Shown one piece after another: positions 1 through 7,174 of a stretch of DNA of 64,000 nucleotides. This DNA is from CAZEHO01 sp964511945 (GTDB lineage: Bacteria > Actinomycetota > Acidimicrobiia > Spongiisociales > UBA11373), in assembly GCA_964511945.1 (NCBI GenBank), contig CAZEHO010000001.1, positions 186,001 to 250,000 of the forward strand. The letters run 5' to 3'. A program made the translations under genes and the position numbers. A model generated the notes under the pieces. That model worked only from the letters and a program-made list of their open reading frames with translations, made no database searches and was not told the DNA's origin. Numbering within the stretch: position 1 is the first letter of the stretch; every line of letters begins with the position of its first letter.

Positions 1-145
1 CCTCGGCGTCGTAGGCGGCGGCGAGCAGCGCGACGACCTCCTCGGCCTCCCGGGCCCAGGTGGCATCGGTGTCGCCTTCGCTCTCCCCTCCGCAGCCCGC
101 CATCACGACGGCGACCAGGACTAGGGCGGCGCCGACCCGTCTCAT
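1..145 (-). CDS. Putative lipoprotein, N-terminal part only
   Basis: The reading frame starts at an ATG (143-145, minus strand) and runs off the left edge of the window. The first residues, MRRVGAALVLVAVVMAGCGG, are a basic tip, a hydrophobic stretch and a lipobox ending in Cys18, so the product should be exported and lipid-anchored. After the Cys come an acidic linker and a helical, Ala/Glu-rich segment. Only about 48 residues are visible, so no function can be given. It lies downstream of the alcohol dehydrogenase but is separated from it by a hairpin. Confidence 0.65.
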   Translation of the reverse strand, partial: MRRVGAALVLVAVVMAGCGGESEGDTDATWAREAEEVVALLAAAYDAE

Positions 146-177
146 GGCACAAGCGTCTGCACGCTCCCGGCCGTCGT

Positions 178-197
178 CAAGGGCCGAACGGCCCTTG
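178..197. terminator. Hairpin after the alcohol dehydrogenase
   Basis: CAAGGGCC and GGCCCTTG form a perfect 8-bp stem around a GAAC loop, just beyond the stop of the alcohol dehydrogenase. There is no T-run, so termination is inferred from position and stem strength. Confidence 0.5.
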
Positions 198-209
198 GGT
201 GGTTCCCGG

Positions 210-1340
210 CTAGTGCTCGAAAGTGAGCACCCCGCGGATGTTGCGTCCGGCGTGCATGTCGGCGTACCCCTGGTTGACCTCGTCGAGGGTGTAGGTCCGG
301 GTGACGAGATCGTCCAGGTTGTACTTCCCCGCCCGGTACATCTTGGCCAGGTTGGGGATGTCGTAGTTGAAGCTCGACCATCCGAAGAGCACACCCCGCA
401 GCTGTTTGGCGAAGACGATGAAGTCGAACAGGTTGATGGTGAGATCCACAGGCTCGTCCGGGATGGCGCCGAGGCCGATGACGGCGCAGATGCCGCGCTT
501 GCGGATCGTCGAGAAGGCCTCCGCGATGTGCGCCGGCGTCGTGATCCCGACCGCAACGACGGCGGCGTCGACGCCCTGACCGTTGGTTTCGTGGGCGATG
601 AGGTCGCGGGCTTCATCGATGGTGGCGAAGGCGTGGGTGGCGCCGAACCTCTCGGTGGCCATCGTGCGGTGGAACTCGGAGGGGTCGATCGCGATATTGA
701 CCCTGGCGCCGATCACGGTGGCGCCCTGAACCGAGTTCATGCCGATGCCACCGCAGCCCATGGTGAGGCAGACATCGCCGGGCTGGGCTTCGGCGGTGCG
801 GACCATGGCGCCGTATCCGGTGGGGACGCCGCATGAGAGAAGCGTGACCTTCTCCGGCGGCATGTCGTCGTCGACTTTGATGCATTGGGCCTCGTCGGTG
901 ACCAGCCAGTTGGCAAACGACCCAACCCGCATCATTGCCCCGACCGGTTGGCCGTCGTGGAATATCCGCGGAGTGCCGTCCATCAGGTAGCCATCGGCGG
1001 CGTCGGCGCCGTTGTCGCAGATCTGCTGCATTCCCCGAGAGCACCAGTAGCAGTGTCCACAGGCGGGCAGATACGACACGACGACTTTGTCGCCCGGCTT
1101 CACCCGATCGGTGCCCGGGCCGACCTTCTCCACGATGCCGCACGCCTCGTGACCACCGACCTGGGGGAGCGGATAGGAGAAGTCGCCGGTCTGGAGGTGG
1201 TCGTCCGAGTGGCACAGCCCGGCGGCGAGAACCCGGACCAGCACCTCGTGATCATGCGGCTCATCCAGGTCCACCTTCACCGGCTTCCACCCGGTCCCCG
1301 CCTCGAAGCACACTCCGGCCCGTACGTCCAGATCCAACAT
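210..1340 (-). CDS. NDMA-dependent (mycofactocin-linked) zinc alcohol dehydrogenase
   Basis: Medium-chain zinc alcohol dehydrogenase that oxidises primary alcohols. In this subfamily the NAD(H) is held tightly and electrons leave through mycofactocin, with the dye NDMA as an artificial acceptor. Catalytic-zinc residues are visible (Cys43, His64-Glu65, Cys170), as are four structural-zinc cysteines in the CGHCYWC stretch and after it, and the nucleotide-binding GCGGIG near residue 195. The start is the ATG at 1340, because GAGAGGAG lies 7 bases upstream; a TTG one codon earlier is less likely. Length (376 aa) is normal. A 176-base gap with two LacI-type operators separates it from the SDR gene, so it probably has its own promoter (TAGGAT at 1395-1400, minus strand). 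Its place beside mft genes matches the known family association. Confidence 0.92.
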   Translation of the reverse strand: MLDLDVRAGVCFEAGTGWKPVKVDLDEPHDHEVLVRVLAAGLCHSDDHLQTGDFSYPLPQVGGHEACGIVEKVGPGTDRVKPGDKVVVSYLPACGHCYWCSRGMQQICDNGADAADGYLMDGTPRIFHDGQPVGAMMRVGSFANWLVTDEAQCIKVDDDMPPEKVTLLSCGVPTGYGAMVRTAEAQPGDVCLTMGCGGIGMNSVQGATVIGARVNIAIDPSEFHRTMATERFGATHAFATIDEARDLIAHETNGQGVDAAVVAVGITTPAHIAEAFSTIRKRGICAVIGLGAIPDEPVDLTINLFDFIVFAKQLRGVLFGWSSFNYDIPNLAKMYRAGKYNLDDLVTRTYTLDEVNQGYADMHAGRNIRGVLTFEH

Positions 1341-1361
1341 CAAGAAGCTCCTCTCGCGCTG

Positions 1362-1373
1362 GTAACCGCTTTC
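1362..1373. promoter_or_regulatory. LacI-type operator (site 1) before the alcohol dehydrogenase
   Basis: GTAACCGCTTTC matches the repeated 12-base site of this window. It lies between a candidate -10 (TAGGAT, 1395-1400, minus strand) and the ribosome-binding site of the alcohol dehydrogenase, a position suited to blocking transcription. Confidence 0.75.
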
Positions 1374-1486
1374 CCCTCGAATGCTCCGGTGTCGATCCTA
1401 GACCCGGGTGGGCGGACCCGATCGTGGTGTTGGAGGACCGCAAGTCAGCGGGCTGACACAGACGATTCGGCATCCCGAAGTTCGGT

Positions 1487-1498
1487 GATACCGCTTTC
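1487..1498. promoter_or_regulatory. LacI-type operator (site 2) before the alcohol dehydrogenase
   Basis: GATACCGCTTTC lies 125 bases from site 1, next to the SDR stop codon. The left half is the weakest of the ten copies. Two sites spaced like this could support DNA looping by a tetrameric or paired repressor; looping is inference. Confidence 0.6.
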
Positions 1499-1516
1499 CG
1501 GCTCATGCGCCCGTTG

Positions 1517-2332
1517 CTAATGCAGCAGCGCTCCGGCGTCGACGGGAACGACGGCTCCGGTGACGTAGCGCGCCTCGTCGGAGACGAGCCAGGCGACTGC
1601 GGCCGCAACGTCACTGGGATCTATCCAGGGCACCGGCATTCGGTTCACGGAGCGGAGGGCCGCTTCCAGGTCCTCGGGATCGGGCTCACCGTCGGGGATG
1701 AACAGGCGTGCCGTATGGTCGTTGTGGATGATCGGGGTGTCGACGTTCGTCGGGCACACCGCGTTGACCCGAATCCCGTGGGGTGCCAGCTCGATGGCGA
1801 GTGTTCTCATCAACCCGACGACGCCGTGTTTGGACGCGGCGTAGGCGGCGAGGTTGTCGATGCCCTTGAGCCCTGCGATGGAGGCCGTGAAGACGATCGC
1901 CCCGGCGTCGTGCTCGAGGAGGTGCGGCACCGCAGCACGGGCGGTGTGCCAGGCGCCGGTGAGGTTGACGGCGAGCATCGTTTCCCACACCGCCGGGTCG
2001 GTTTCCCATGCCTTGGCGGCGGCGAACACTCCCGCATTGGACACGACGATGTCAAGCCGACCCAGCTTTGAGACCGCCTCGTCGATGGCGCCGCCGAGTG
2101 CCTCCTGATCCCGGACATCGGCGACGACCGGAAGCGCTCGCACCCCGGTGACCGCGGCGACGGTCGCCTCGAGTTCCTCCCGGTCGGCCAGCGGATACGG
2201 GACCCCGGGTAGGTCGGCACAGATGTCGAGCGCGATGACGTCGGCGCCGTCGGCAGCCAGCCGAGCGACGTGTGCCCGGCCCTGTCCGCGAGCGGCACCG
2301 GTGACGAGGGCGACACGGCCGGCCAGACTCAC
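1517..2332 (-). CDS. Mycofactocin-coupled short-chain dehydrogenase (SDR)
   Basis: NAD-dependent alcohol/carbonyl oxidoreductase with a Rossmann fold. The glycine motif TGAARGQG is at residues 11-18 and the catalytic set follows as Asn in NAG, Ser in TASIAG, and YAASK. The TGAARGQGRAH signature is typical of the SDR group whose members travel with mycofactocin genes and hold NAD non-exchangeably. Length 271 aa is normal. It starts with GTG, and this codon overlaps the mftE stop (GTGA), so it is the last gene of the mftA-B-C-E-SDR operon. Its substrate cannot be read from sequence. Confidence 0.88.
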   Translation of the reverse strand: MSLAGRVALVTGAARGQGRAHVARLAADGADVIALDICADLPGVPYPLADREELEATVAAVTGVRALPVVADVRDQEALGGAIDEAVSKLGRLDIVVSNAGVFAAAKAWETDPAVWETMLAVNLTGAWHTARAAVPHLLEHDAGAIVFTASIAGLKGIDNLAAYAASKHGVVGLMRTLAIELAPHGIRVNAVCPTNVDTPIIHNDHTARLFIPDGEPDPEDLEAALRSVNRMPVPWIDPSDVAAAVAWLVSDEARYVTGAVVPVDAGALLH

Positions 2333-3006
2333 GATGGCTCCAATCCGTCGATCTGTGATCCGAGGTCGACGACCAGGCTACCCAGCAGCTCCTCGCCCTC
2401 GGCGGCGCTTGCGCCGGTCGGATCGCCGAGGACTCCGCTCGGACTGACGCCCGCCACGCCCGAGACGCGGAGTTCATCCATGATCTCTGCGAGGGGTCGG
2501 GTATTGCCGGCGGCGGCCCGGTCCATGCGGACGAGTTCGGGGTGGAGCGCCAGCATGATCGAGGTCTCCAGCCGGCCGGCGTGGGCGTCTCCGGACACCC
2601 GGGGCACGAGGTGATGTGCCGGGTGGCCCTCCTCCGAGATCGTGTGCATTGCCCGCCGGAGTGCCGCCTCGTTGCCCCCGTGCCATGAGAAGAGGATCAA
2701 GCTCGAGAACTCCGGCCCCAGGGTCCGTGCGATCTCGACGATCACCAATTCGAGGGCATCGAGCCCGATGGAGATGGTCCCGGCGAGCCCGTGATGTTCG
2801 CCGCTGGCGCCGTAGGGGAGTGTCGGAGCAACGACCAGACGGGGCCGGCTCGCGGCGACCCGGGCGGCGACTGCGGTGGCGATGCGGGCGTCGGCATCGA
2901 CCGGGAGGTGGGGGCCGTGCTGTTCGCACGATCCGAGGGGGAGAAGCAGCGGTGGGCGGCCGAGGGCTTCGAGGTCAAAGGTGGTGAGGGGCCCCAGCAG
3001 CGGCAT
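2329..3006 (-). CDS. mftE: Mycofactocin peptidase MftE (creatininase family)
   Basis: Creatininase-fold metallopeptidase that releases the modified C-terminal dipeptide from the MftA peptide after MftC has acted. The metal-binding cluster EQHGPHLPVDAD (residues 28-38) and a later SWHGG stretch are family hallmarks. The ATG at 3006 is chosen because the frame upstream of it is only the shadow of mftC. It begins one base after the mftC stop. Length 225 aa is usual. In most mft loci mftD lies between mftC and mftE; here nothing does. Confidence 0.92.
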   Translation of the reverse strand: MPLLGPLTTFDLEALGRPPLLLPLGSCEQHGPHLPVDADARIATAVAARVAASRPRLVVAPTLPYGASGEHHGLAGTISIGLDALELVIVEIARTLGPEFSSLILFSWHGGNEAALRRAMHTISEEGHPAHHLVPRVSGDAHAGRLETSIMLALHPELVRMDRAAAGNTRPLAEIMDELRVSGVAGVSPSGVLGDPTGASAAEGEELLGSLVVDLGSQIDGLEPS

Positions 3007-3007
3007 G

Positions 3008-4129
3008 TCACCGAGGATGGGTCGGAGCGGGGCGCCGGGGCCGGATGCGGACCGGGACACCCCGGGAGTGGTCGGGTCCGCGGCGGGCGCCGGCGGCAAC
3101 GTCGATACCGTCGGCTCCACCGTGCACGCACTCCGGATCGGGGCCGGCGAGCGGCATACCGGTGAAGAACTTGGCGGCAAGGCATCCGCTGCCACAGCCC
3201 TCGAAGTGGGGACAGCCGGAGCACGAGCCGACCGGCTGCGCCGGCGAACGGAGCTCCCGAAAGAGTGCCGACGACCGCCAGACTTCCCCGAACCCACCGG
3301 GGTCGCGGACCGAGCCGGCCCGGAACTCGGAGTGGAGGATGAAGGGGCAGGCGTAGACGTCACCGACCGGGTCGACCAGGCAGACGATCCTGCCGGCGCC
3401 GCACATGCTCAGGCCGGGCAGCGCGTCGCCGAGCGCATTGAGATGAAAGAAGGAATCGCCGGTCAGGATCTCGGGGCGGTCGAGCAGCCAGCGGTAGAAG
3501 GTCCGCTGTTGCTCCCGGGTCGGGCGCAGCTCGTCCCAGGTGTCGACGGCCCGACCCGCGGGGCGCAACCGGGTGATCCGGAGCTGCGCGCCGTAGTGGT
3601 CGGCGAGCGCTTCGTATTCGGCGAGCTGGCCGACGTTGTGGCGGGTCAGGACGACGCTGATCTTGAACGGTCCAAAACCGGCAGCGGCGAGGTGACCCAT
3701 GGCGGCGACGGCCTTGGCAAAGGAGCCCTCACCGCGAATCCGGTCGTTCACCTCGGCGGTGGCACCGTCGATGCTGATCTGGATGTCGGTGTAGTCCATG
3801 GCGGCCAGCCGCGTGGCCTCCGCCGCCCCGATGAACGCGCCGTTGGTCGAGAACTTGACGCCGACCTTGCGTTCCACCGCGTGCGAGATGAGGTCGAAGA
3901 AGTCGCGGCGGATCATCGGTTCCCCGCCGCCGATGTTGACGTAGAAGACCCCCATGGAGGCCCACTCGTCGATGAGCGTCGTCGCCTCGCCGGTCGACAG
4001 CTCATCGGGGTCGCGGCGGCCGGATGATGACAGGCAGTGGATACATGCCAGGTTGCACGCATAGGTGAGCTCCCACGACAGGCAGATGGGGGAGCGCAGG
4101 CCGCGGGCCAGCCGGTCAGTCAGCGACAC
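3008..4129 (-). CDS. mftC: Mycofactocin radical SAM maturase MftC
   Basis: Radical S-adenosylmethionine enzyme that oxidatively decarboxylates and crosslinks the C-terminal Val-Tyr of MftA. The 4Fe-4S motif CNLACIHC gives Cys25, Cys29 and Cys32. NIGGGEP follows, and a C-terminal SPASM-type region has many cysteines (CGAGRIVC, CSGCPHFEGCGSGC). I chose the GTG at 4129 because GGAGG sits 8 bases upstream and the protein then starts like known MftC; an in-frame ATG at 4144 lacks a ribosome site. It overlaps the end of mftB by 14 bases, suggesting translational coupling. The protein is 373 aa. Confidence 0.95.
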   Translation of the reverse strand: MSLTDRLARGLRSPICLSWELTYACNLACIHCLSSSGRRDPDELSTGEATTLIDEWASMGVFYVNIGGGEPMIRRDFFDLISHAVERKVGVKFSTNGAFIGAAEATRLAAMDYTDIQISIDGATAEVNDRIRGEGSFAKAVAAMGHLAAAGFGPFKISVVLTRHNVGQLAEYEALADHYGAQLRITRLRPAGRAVDTWDELRPTREQQRTFYRWLLDRPEILTGDSFFHLNALGDALPGLSMCGAGRIVCLVDPVGDVYACPFILHSEFRAGSVRDPGGFGEVWRSSALFRELRSPAQPVGSCSGCPHFEGCGSGCLAAKFFTGMPLAGPDPECVHGGADGIDVAAGARRGPDHSRGVPVRIRPRRPAPTHPR

Positions 4130-4394
4130 AAAGCAGACCTCCATCGGCCAGTCGCTGCAGTGATCGGATCACCGCCGGAGCATTTGGCGCCAGTGCCCCG
4201 GCAGCCGCTGCGGCGGAGGCATACTCGGCGAGGTGGGCGACGACGTCGGTGAGCAGATCACTCTTGAGGAACAGCAGACGCCGCGTCTCGTGGTCGTAGA
4301 TCAGCGCGCCAAGATCCTCGCGGCGCAGTGAAACGTGATCGGGGAGGCGGTAGGGCCGATCGGGGTCGAAGGGTTCCCGCGTCCTAGTAGACAC
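4116..4394 (-). CDS. mftB: Mycofactocin peptide chaperone MftB
   Basis: Small PqqD-like RiPP recognition protein (92 aa) that binds the MftA leader and presents the peptide to MftC. The sequence YRLPDHVSLRREDLGALIYD is characteristic of MftB. The GTG start at 4394 overlaps the last codons of mftA, and the gene end overlaps mftC, so the three are translationally linked. Confidence 0.93.
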   Translation of the reverse strand: MSTRTREPFDPDRPYRLPDHVSLRREDLGALIYDHETRRLLFLKSDLLTDVVAHLAEYASAAAAAGALAPNAPAVIRSLQRLADGGLLCVAD

Positions 4395-4500
4395 CGCACA
4401 TGCCGTCGATGGAGATCTCCTCGATGAGGGTCTCTTCGACGAGTTCGTCTACGGCCGCCTCTGGAGTCTCGGTCTCGGTGGTGATCGGTTCGTCGGCCAT
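4384..4500 (-). CDS. mftA: Mycofactocin precursor peptide MftA
   Basis: A 38-residue precursor. The leader is rich in Glu and Thr and the C-terminus is IDGMCGVY, the diagnostic end of MftA. The final Val-Tyr is the pair that MftC modifies and MftE releases to make the redox cofactor. ATG at 4500 is preceded by GAGGAGG. It is the first gene of the operon and is divergent from mftF. Confidence 0.96.
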   Translation of the reverse strand: MADEPITTETETPEAAVDELVEETLIEEISIDGMCGVY

Positions 4501-4530
4501 GGCCGTCCCCTCCTCAGGAATGCCCGGGTC

Positions 4531-4538
4531 ACTATAGT
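4531..4538. promoter_or_regulatory. Palindromic shared -10 element between mftA and mftF
   Basis: ACTATAGT is its own reverse complement, so it offers TATAGT on both strands. On the plus strand the box ends 8 bases before the mftF ATG, which suggests a leaderless mftF mRNA. On the minus strand it would give mftA a leader of about 24 bases carrying its GAGGAGG site. Confidence 0.65.
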
Positions 4539-4546
4539 CGCCAACG

Positions 4547-6019
4547 ATGGGTGAGAAAGCGCTTCCCCAGATTGGGCCCGAGCCTCCGCCCGACGACCTC
4601 CCGCCCGGCTTCGGGTTCGAGTTCGACCCCGCGGTCGCCCGGTTCGATGGGGGTGCGGTGGTCGTCGGCGGAGTTCCCGAACGGGTGGTCAGGTTGACGG
4701 CGCGGGCCCGGCGGGTCCTGGAACGCGACGCCGGTCCCGTCCCTGCCGATACCGCGACAACTCGAGCCGTCCGGCAGTTGCTCGACGCCGGCATTCTCCA
4801 TCCCCGGCCCGTGCCCGGCGGGTTCGGTGCTACCGACGTCACCATCGTGGTGCCGGTACACGACCGGGAGAAGGCCCTGGAGCGAGTGCTCTCCGGGTTG
4901 GGGACCGGGTCCCCGATCGTGGTTGCCGACGATGAGTCCACCGATGGCTCGGCCGACGTGGCGGCGAGCAGTGGCGCCGCCGTTGTTCGCAGGAGCGAAC
5001 GCGGCGGTCCGGCGGCAGCCCGCAACTCGGGTCTCGAAGTGGTGCAGACACCGCTGGTGGCCTTCGTCGATTCGGACTGCCGGCTCCCCGATGGCTGGCT
5101 CGAACCGCTGCTGGCGCATTTCACCGATCCAACCGTGGCGGTGGTGGCTCCCCGGGTGGTCGGCGATGTCACCGAGCGGGAAGATCCATTCGCAACCTAC
5201 GAAACGGTGCGCAGCCCTCAGGACCTGGGCCGCCACGCCGGGTACGTCCGGCCCGGAGCCCGGGTGTCGTTCCTCCCGGCGGCGGTCATGGTGGCCAGAG
5301 CCGATGTTGTCAGGGGATTCGGCGGCTTCGATGAAGCCCTCGAAGTAGGGGAGGACGTCGACTTCGTTTGGCGCCTCGTCGCGGCCGGCTGGAGGGTCCG
5401 CTATGAGCCCGGTGTCGTTGCCTTCCACGAAGCACGGCCGGATCTCCGGAGATTCCTGCGGCGCCGTGTTGACTACGGCACCTCTGCCGCCGCGCTGCAT
5501 CGACGGCATCCGGGCGACGTGGCCCCGATCGGGATCTCTCCCTGGAGCATTGCGGTGTGGGGTGCTGCGCTTTGCGGGCTGCCGCGAACGGCACTGGCAC
5601 TTGCCGGAGCGACCATCGTCCGGCTGGCGGCGAAGCTGCGAGGCCGGGTGTCGCAGCAGTTCGGAGTGGCGTGGAGAGTCGCCGGGCGGGGACACGCCGG
5701 GGCGGTGCGCATCCTTGCCTACACCATGGTGCGGACCTGGCTGCCCCTGGCCGTGATTGTGATGGTTTGCTTCCGGCGAACCCGTCCGGCGCTGGGGTCG
5801 CTCATCGTGCTCGCCCCGCTGGCCGAATGGCTGGAGCGGCGCCCGCCGCTGGATCCGGTGCGCTACTCGGTGCTGCATCTGGCGGATGATGCCGCCTACT
5901 GCGCCGGAGTATGGATCGGGTGCCTGCGCCATCAAACCGCCGGGCCGCTGCTACCCCGGCTGTTTCGGCCGGTGCCGATGGCAGCCGGCCGCACCGGCTC
6001 GATTGACGGAGATGCTTGA
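4547..6019 (+). CDS. mftF: Mycofactocin glycosyltransferase MftF
   Basis: Family-2 glycosyltransferase that adds an oligoglucose tail to premycofactocin. Visible parts are an N-terminal region resembling a small PqqD/winged fold (about 30-95), the nucleotide-sugar fold beginning VTIVVPVHDR (about 100), the metal-binding FVDSD (about 175), and hydrophobic helices in the last third (about 335-440) that suggest membrane attachment. Length 490 aa is typical. The ATG follows TATAGT by 8 bases with no ribosome-binding site, consistent with leaderless translation. Codons 3-7 contain a LacI-type operator. Confidence 0.93.
   Translation: MGEKALPQIGPEPPPDDLPPGFGFEFDPAVARFDGGAVVVGGVPERVVRLTARARRVLERDAGPVPADTATTRAVRQLLDAGILHPRPVPGGFGATDVTIVVPVHDREKALERVLSGLGTGSPIVVADDESTDGSADVAASSGAAVVRRSERGGPAAARNSGLEVVQTPLVAFVDSDCRLPDGWLEPLLAHFTDPTVAVVAPRVVGDVTEREDPFATYETVRSPQDLGRHAGYVRPGARVSFLPAAVMVARADVVRGFGGFDEALEVGEDVDFVWRLVAAGWRVRYEPGVVAFHEARPDLRRFLRRRVDYGTSAAALHRRHPGDVAPIGISPWSIAVWGAALCGLPRTALALAGATIVRLAAKLRGRVSQQFGVAWRVAGRGHAGAVRILAYTMVRTWLPLAVIVMVCFRRTRPALGSLIVLAPLAEWLERRPPLDPVRYSVLHLADDAAYCAGVWIGCLRHQTAGPLLPRLFRPVPMAAGRTGSIDGDA
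4555..4566. promoter_or_regulatory. LacI-type operator (site 3) inside the mftF start
   Basis: GAAAGCGCTTCC is identical to site 7 before the isomerase-lacI operon. It lies 9-20 bases into mftF and 17 bases past the shared -10, so a bound repressor would act on the mftF transcript at its very start and might also affect mftA. Confidence 0.6.
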
Positions 6020-6031
6020 TTCCCGTACGGT
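6003..6031 (+). promoter_or_regulatory. Promoter of the aldo/keto reductase
   Basis: TTGACG (6003-6008) and TACGGT (6026-6031) are separated by exactly 17 bases, and the perfect operator palindrome begins at the next base. It overlaps the 3' end of mftF. Confidence 0.7.
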
Positions 6032-6043
6032 GAAAGCGCTTTC
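6032..6043. promoter_or_regulatory. LacI-type operator (site 4), perfect palindrome
   Basis: GAAAGCGCTTTC is a perfect 12-base palindrome and the best-matching copy in the window. It covers the predicted transcription start of the aldo/keto reductase. Confidence 0.85.
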
Positions 6044-6075
6044 CATTCCCGGCGACCACCACAGGAGGCGTGCAC

Positions 6076-7104
6076 ATGGTCAAGGCCAACGAGCGGAGGC
6101 GCTTCGGCCGCAGTGACCTGCAGGTCACTGCGCTCGGGTTCGGAGCCGCCACCATCGGCAACCTCTTCCGTCCGGTGCCCGAGGAGACCGCGCAGGCAAT
6201 GCTCGACACCGCGTGGGACGCCGGGGTCCGGGTATTCGACACCGCACCTTCGTACGGCAATGCGGTGAGTGAGTACCGGGTCGGGTCGAACTTGCGCGAG
6301 CGCCAGCCCCGTTCCGAGTACATCGTCAGCACCAAGATGGGCTATCTGCTGAAGCCCGGCGATCCTGCAGAGGCGGCGAACGAGAGCTGGGTGAAGCCCG
6401 GTGCATTCCACACGGTGTACGACTACAGCTACGACGGCGCGATGCGATCCGTCGAGGACAGCCTGCAGCGGATGGGCGTCCAGTACATCGACGTCATGTA
6501 CATCCATGACACCGACCCGTTCATGATGCCCGGCTTCTGGCGGGATAAGTTCGAGGAGGCACTCGATCCCAAGACCGGTGCCGCCAAGGCGCTCATCCAG
6601 CTGCGTGACGAGGGCGTCATCAGCGGATGGGGATTCGGCATCAACCACTGGGAACCGTGCCACGAGGCGTTGCAGCGGGCCGACCTGGATTGTTTCCTGC
6701 TCGCCGGTCGCTACACGATGCTGGACCTCGACGTCCTCGACGAGTTCCTACCGCTCTGCGTCGAGCGCGATGTCGCGATCATGCTGGGTGGCGGCTTCAA
6801 TGGCGGCATCCTGGCCACCGGCGACGTGCCGGGCGCCAAGTATCAGTACGCGCCGGCCAATGAGGAGATCCGGGCCCGGGTCCGTGGCATGCAGGCCATC
6901 TGCGACCGTCACAACGTGCCGCTGCCGGCCGCTGCGTTGCAGTTCCCGATCGCGCACCCGGCCGTGCCGACGATCATCCCGGGCGGCCGGACGGTCGAGC
7001 AGTTCCAGGGCAGCATCGACCTCATCGAGTACTCGATCCCGGCCGACTTCTGGGCAGAGCTCAAGGCGGAGGGCCACATCCGCGAAGACGCCCCGACGCC
7101 GTAA
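6076..7104 (+). CDS. Aldo/keto reductase (aldose/pyridoxal dehydrogenase-like)
   Basis: NAD(P)-dependent TIM-barrel oxidoreductase. The catalytic tetrad can be placed at Asp55, Tyr60, Lys87 and His144. The fold and length (342 aa) resemble the subfamily of D-threo-aldose 1-dehydrogenase, L-fucose dehydrogenase and pyridoxal 4-dehydrogenase, which oxidise sugars or related ring alcohols to lactones. The ATG at 6076 is used because AGGAGG lies 7 bases upstream; a GTG at 6070 is too close. It is controlled by its own promoter and the perfect operator, so it belongs to the LacI-type regulon. The exact sugar is unknown. Confidence 0.85.
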   Translation: MVKANERRRFGRSDLQVTALGFGAATIGNLFRPVPEETAQAMLDTAWDAGVRVFDTAPSYGNAVSEYRVGSNLRERQPRSEYIVSTKMGYLLKPGDPAEAANESWVKPGAFHTVYDYSYDGAMRSVEDSLQRMGVQYIDVMYIHDTDPFMMPGFWRDKFEEALDPKTGAAKALIQLRDEGVISGWGFGINHWEPCHEALQRADLDCFLLAGRYTMLDLDVLDEFLPLCVERDVAIMLGGGFNGGILATGDVPGAKYQYAPANEEIRARVRGMQAICDRHNVPLPAAALQFPIAHPAVPTIIPGGRTVEQFQGSIDLIEYSIPADFWAELKAEGHIREDAPTP

Positions 7105-7117
7105 CCGAACCGACTGA

Positions 7118-7152
7118 CGAGAAGCCGGGGGCCGACGGCCCCCGGCTTCTCG
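7118..7152. terminator. Strong bidirectional terminator hairpin
   Basis: A perfect 16-bp stem (7118-7133 with 7137-7152) closes a GAC loop between the convergent aldo/keto reductase and acyl-CoA dehydrogenase genes. Its A/T-containing outer part and GC-rich core suit termination in both directions. Confidence 0.75.
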
Positions 7153-7174
7153 CGTCTCGTGCTGCTTCGGGAAC

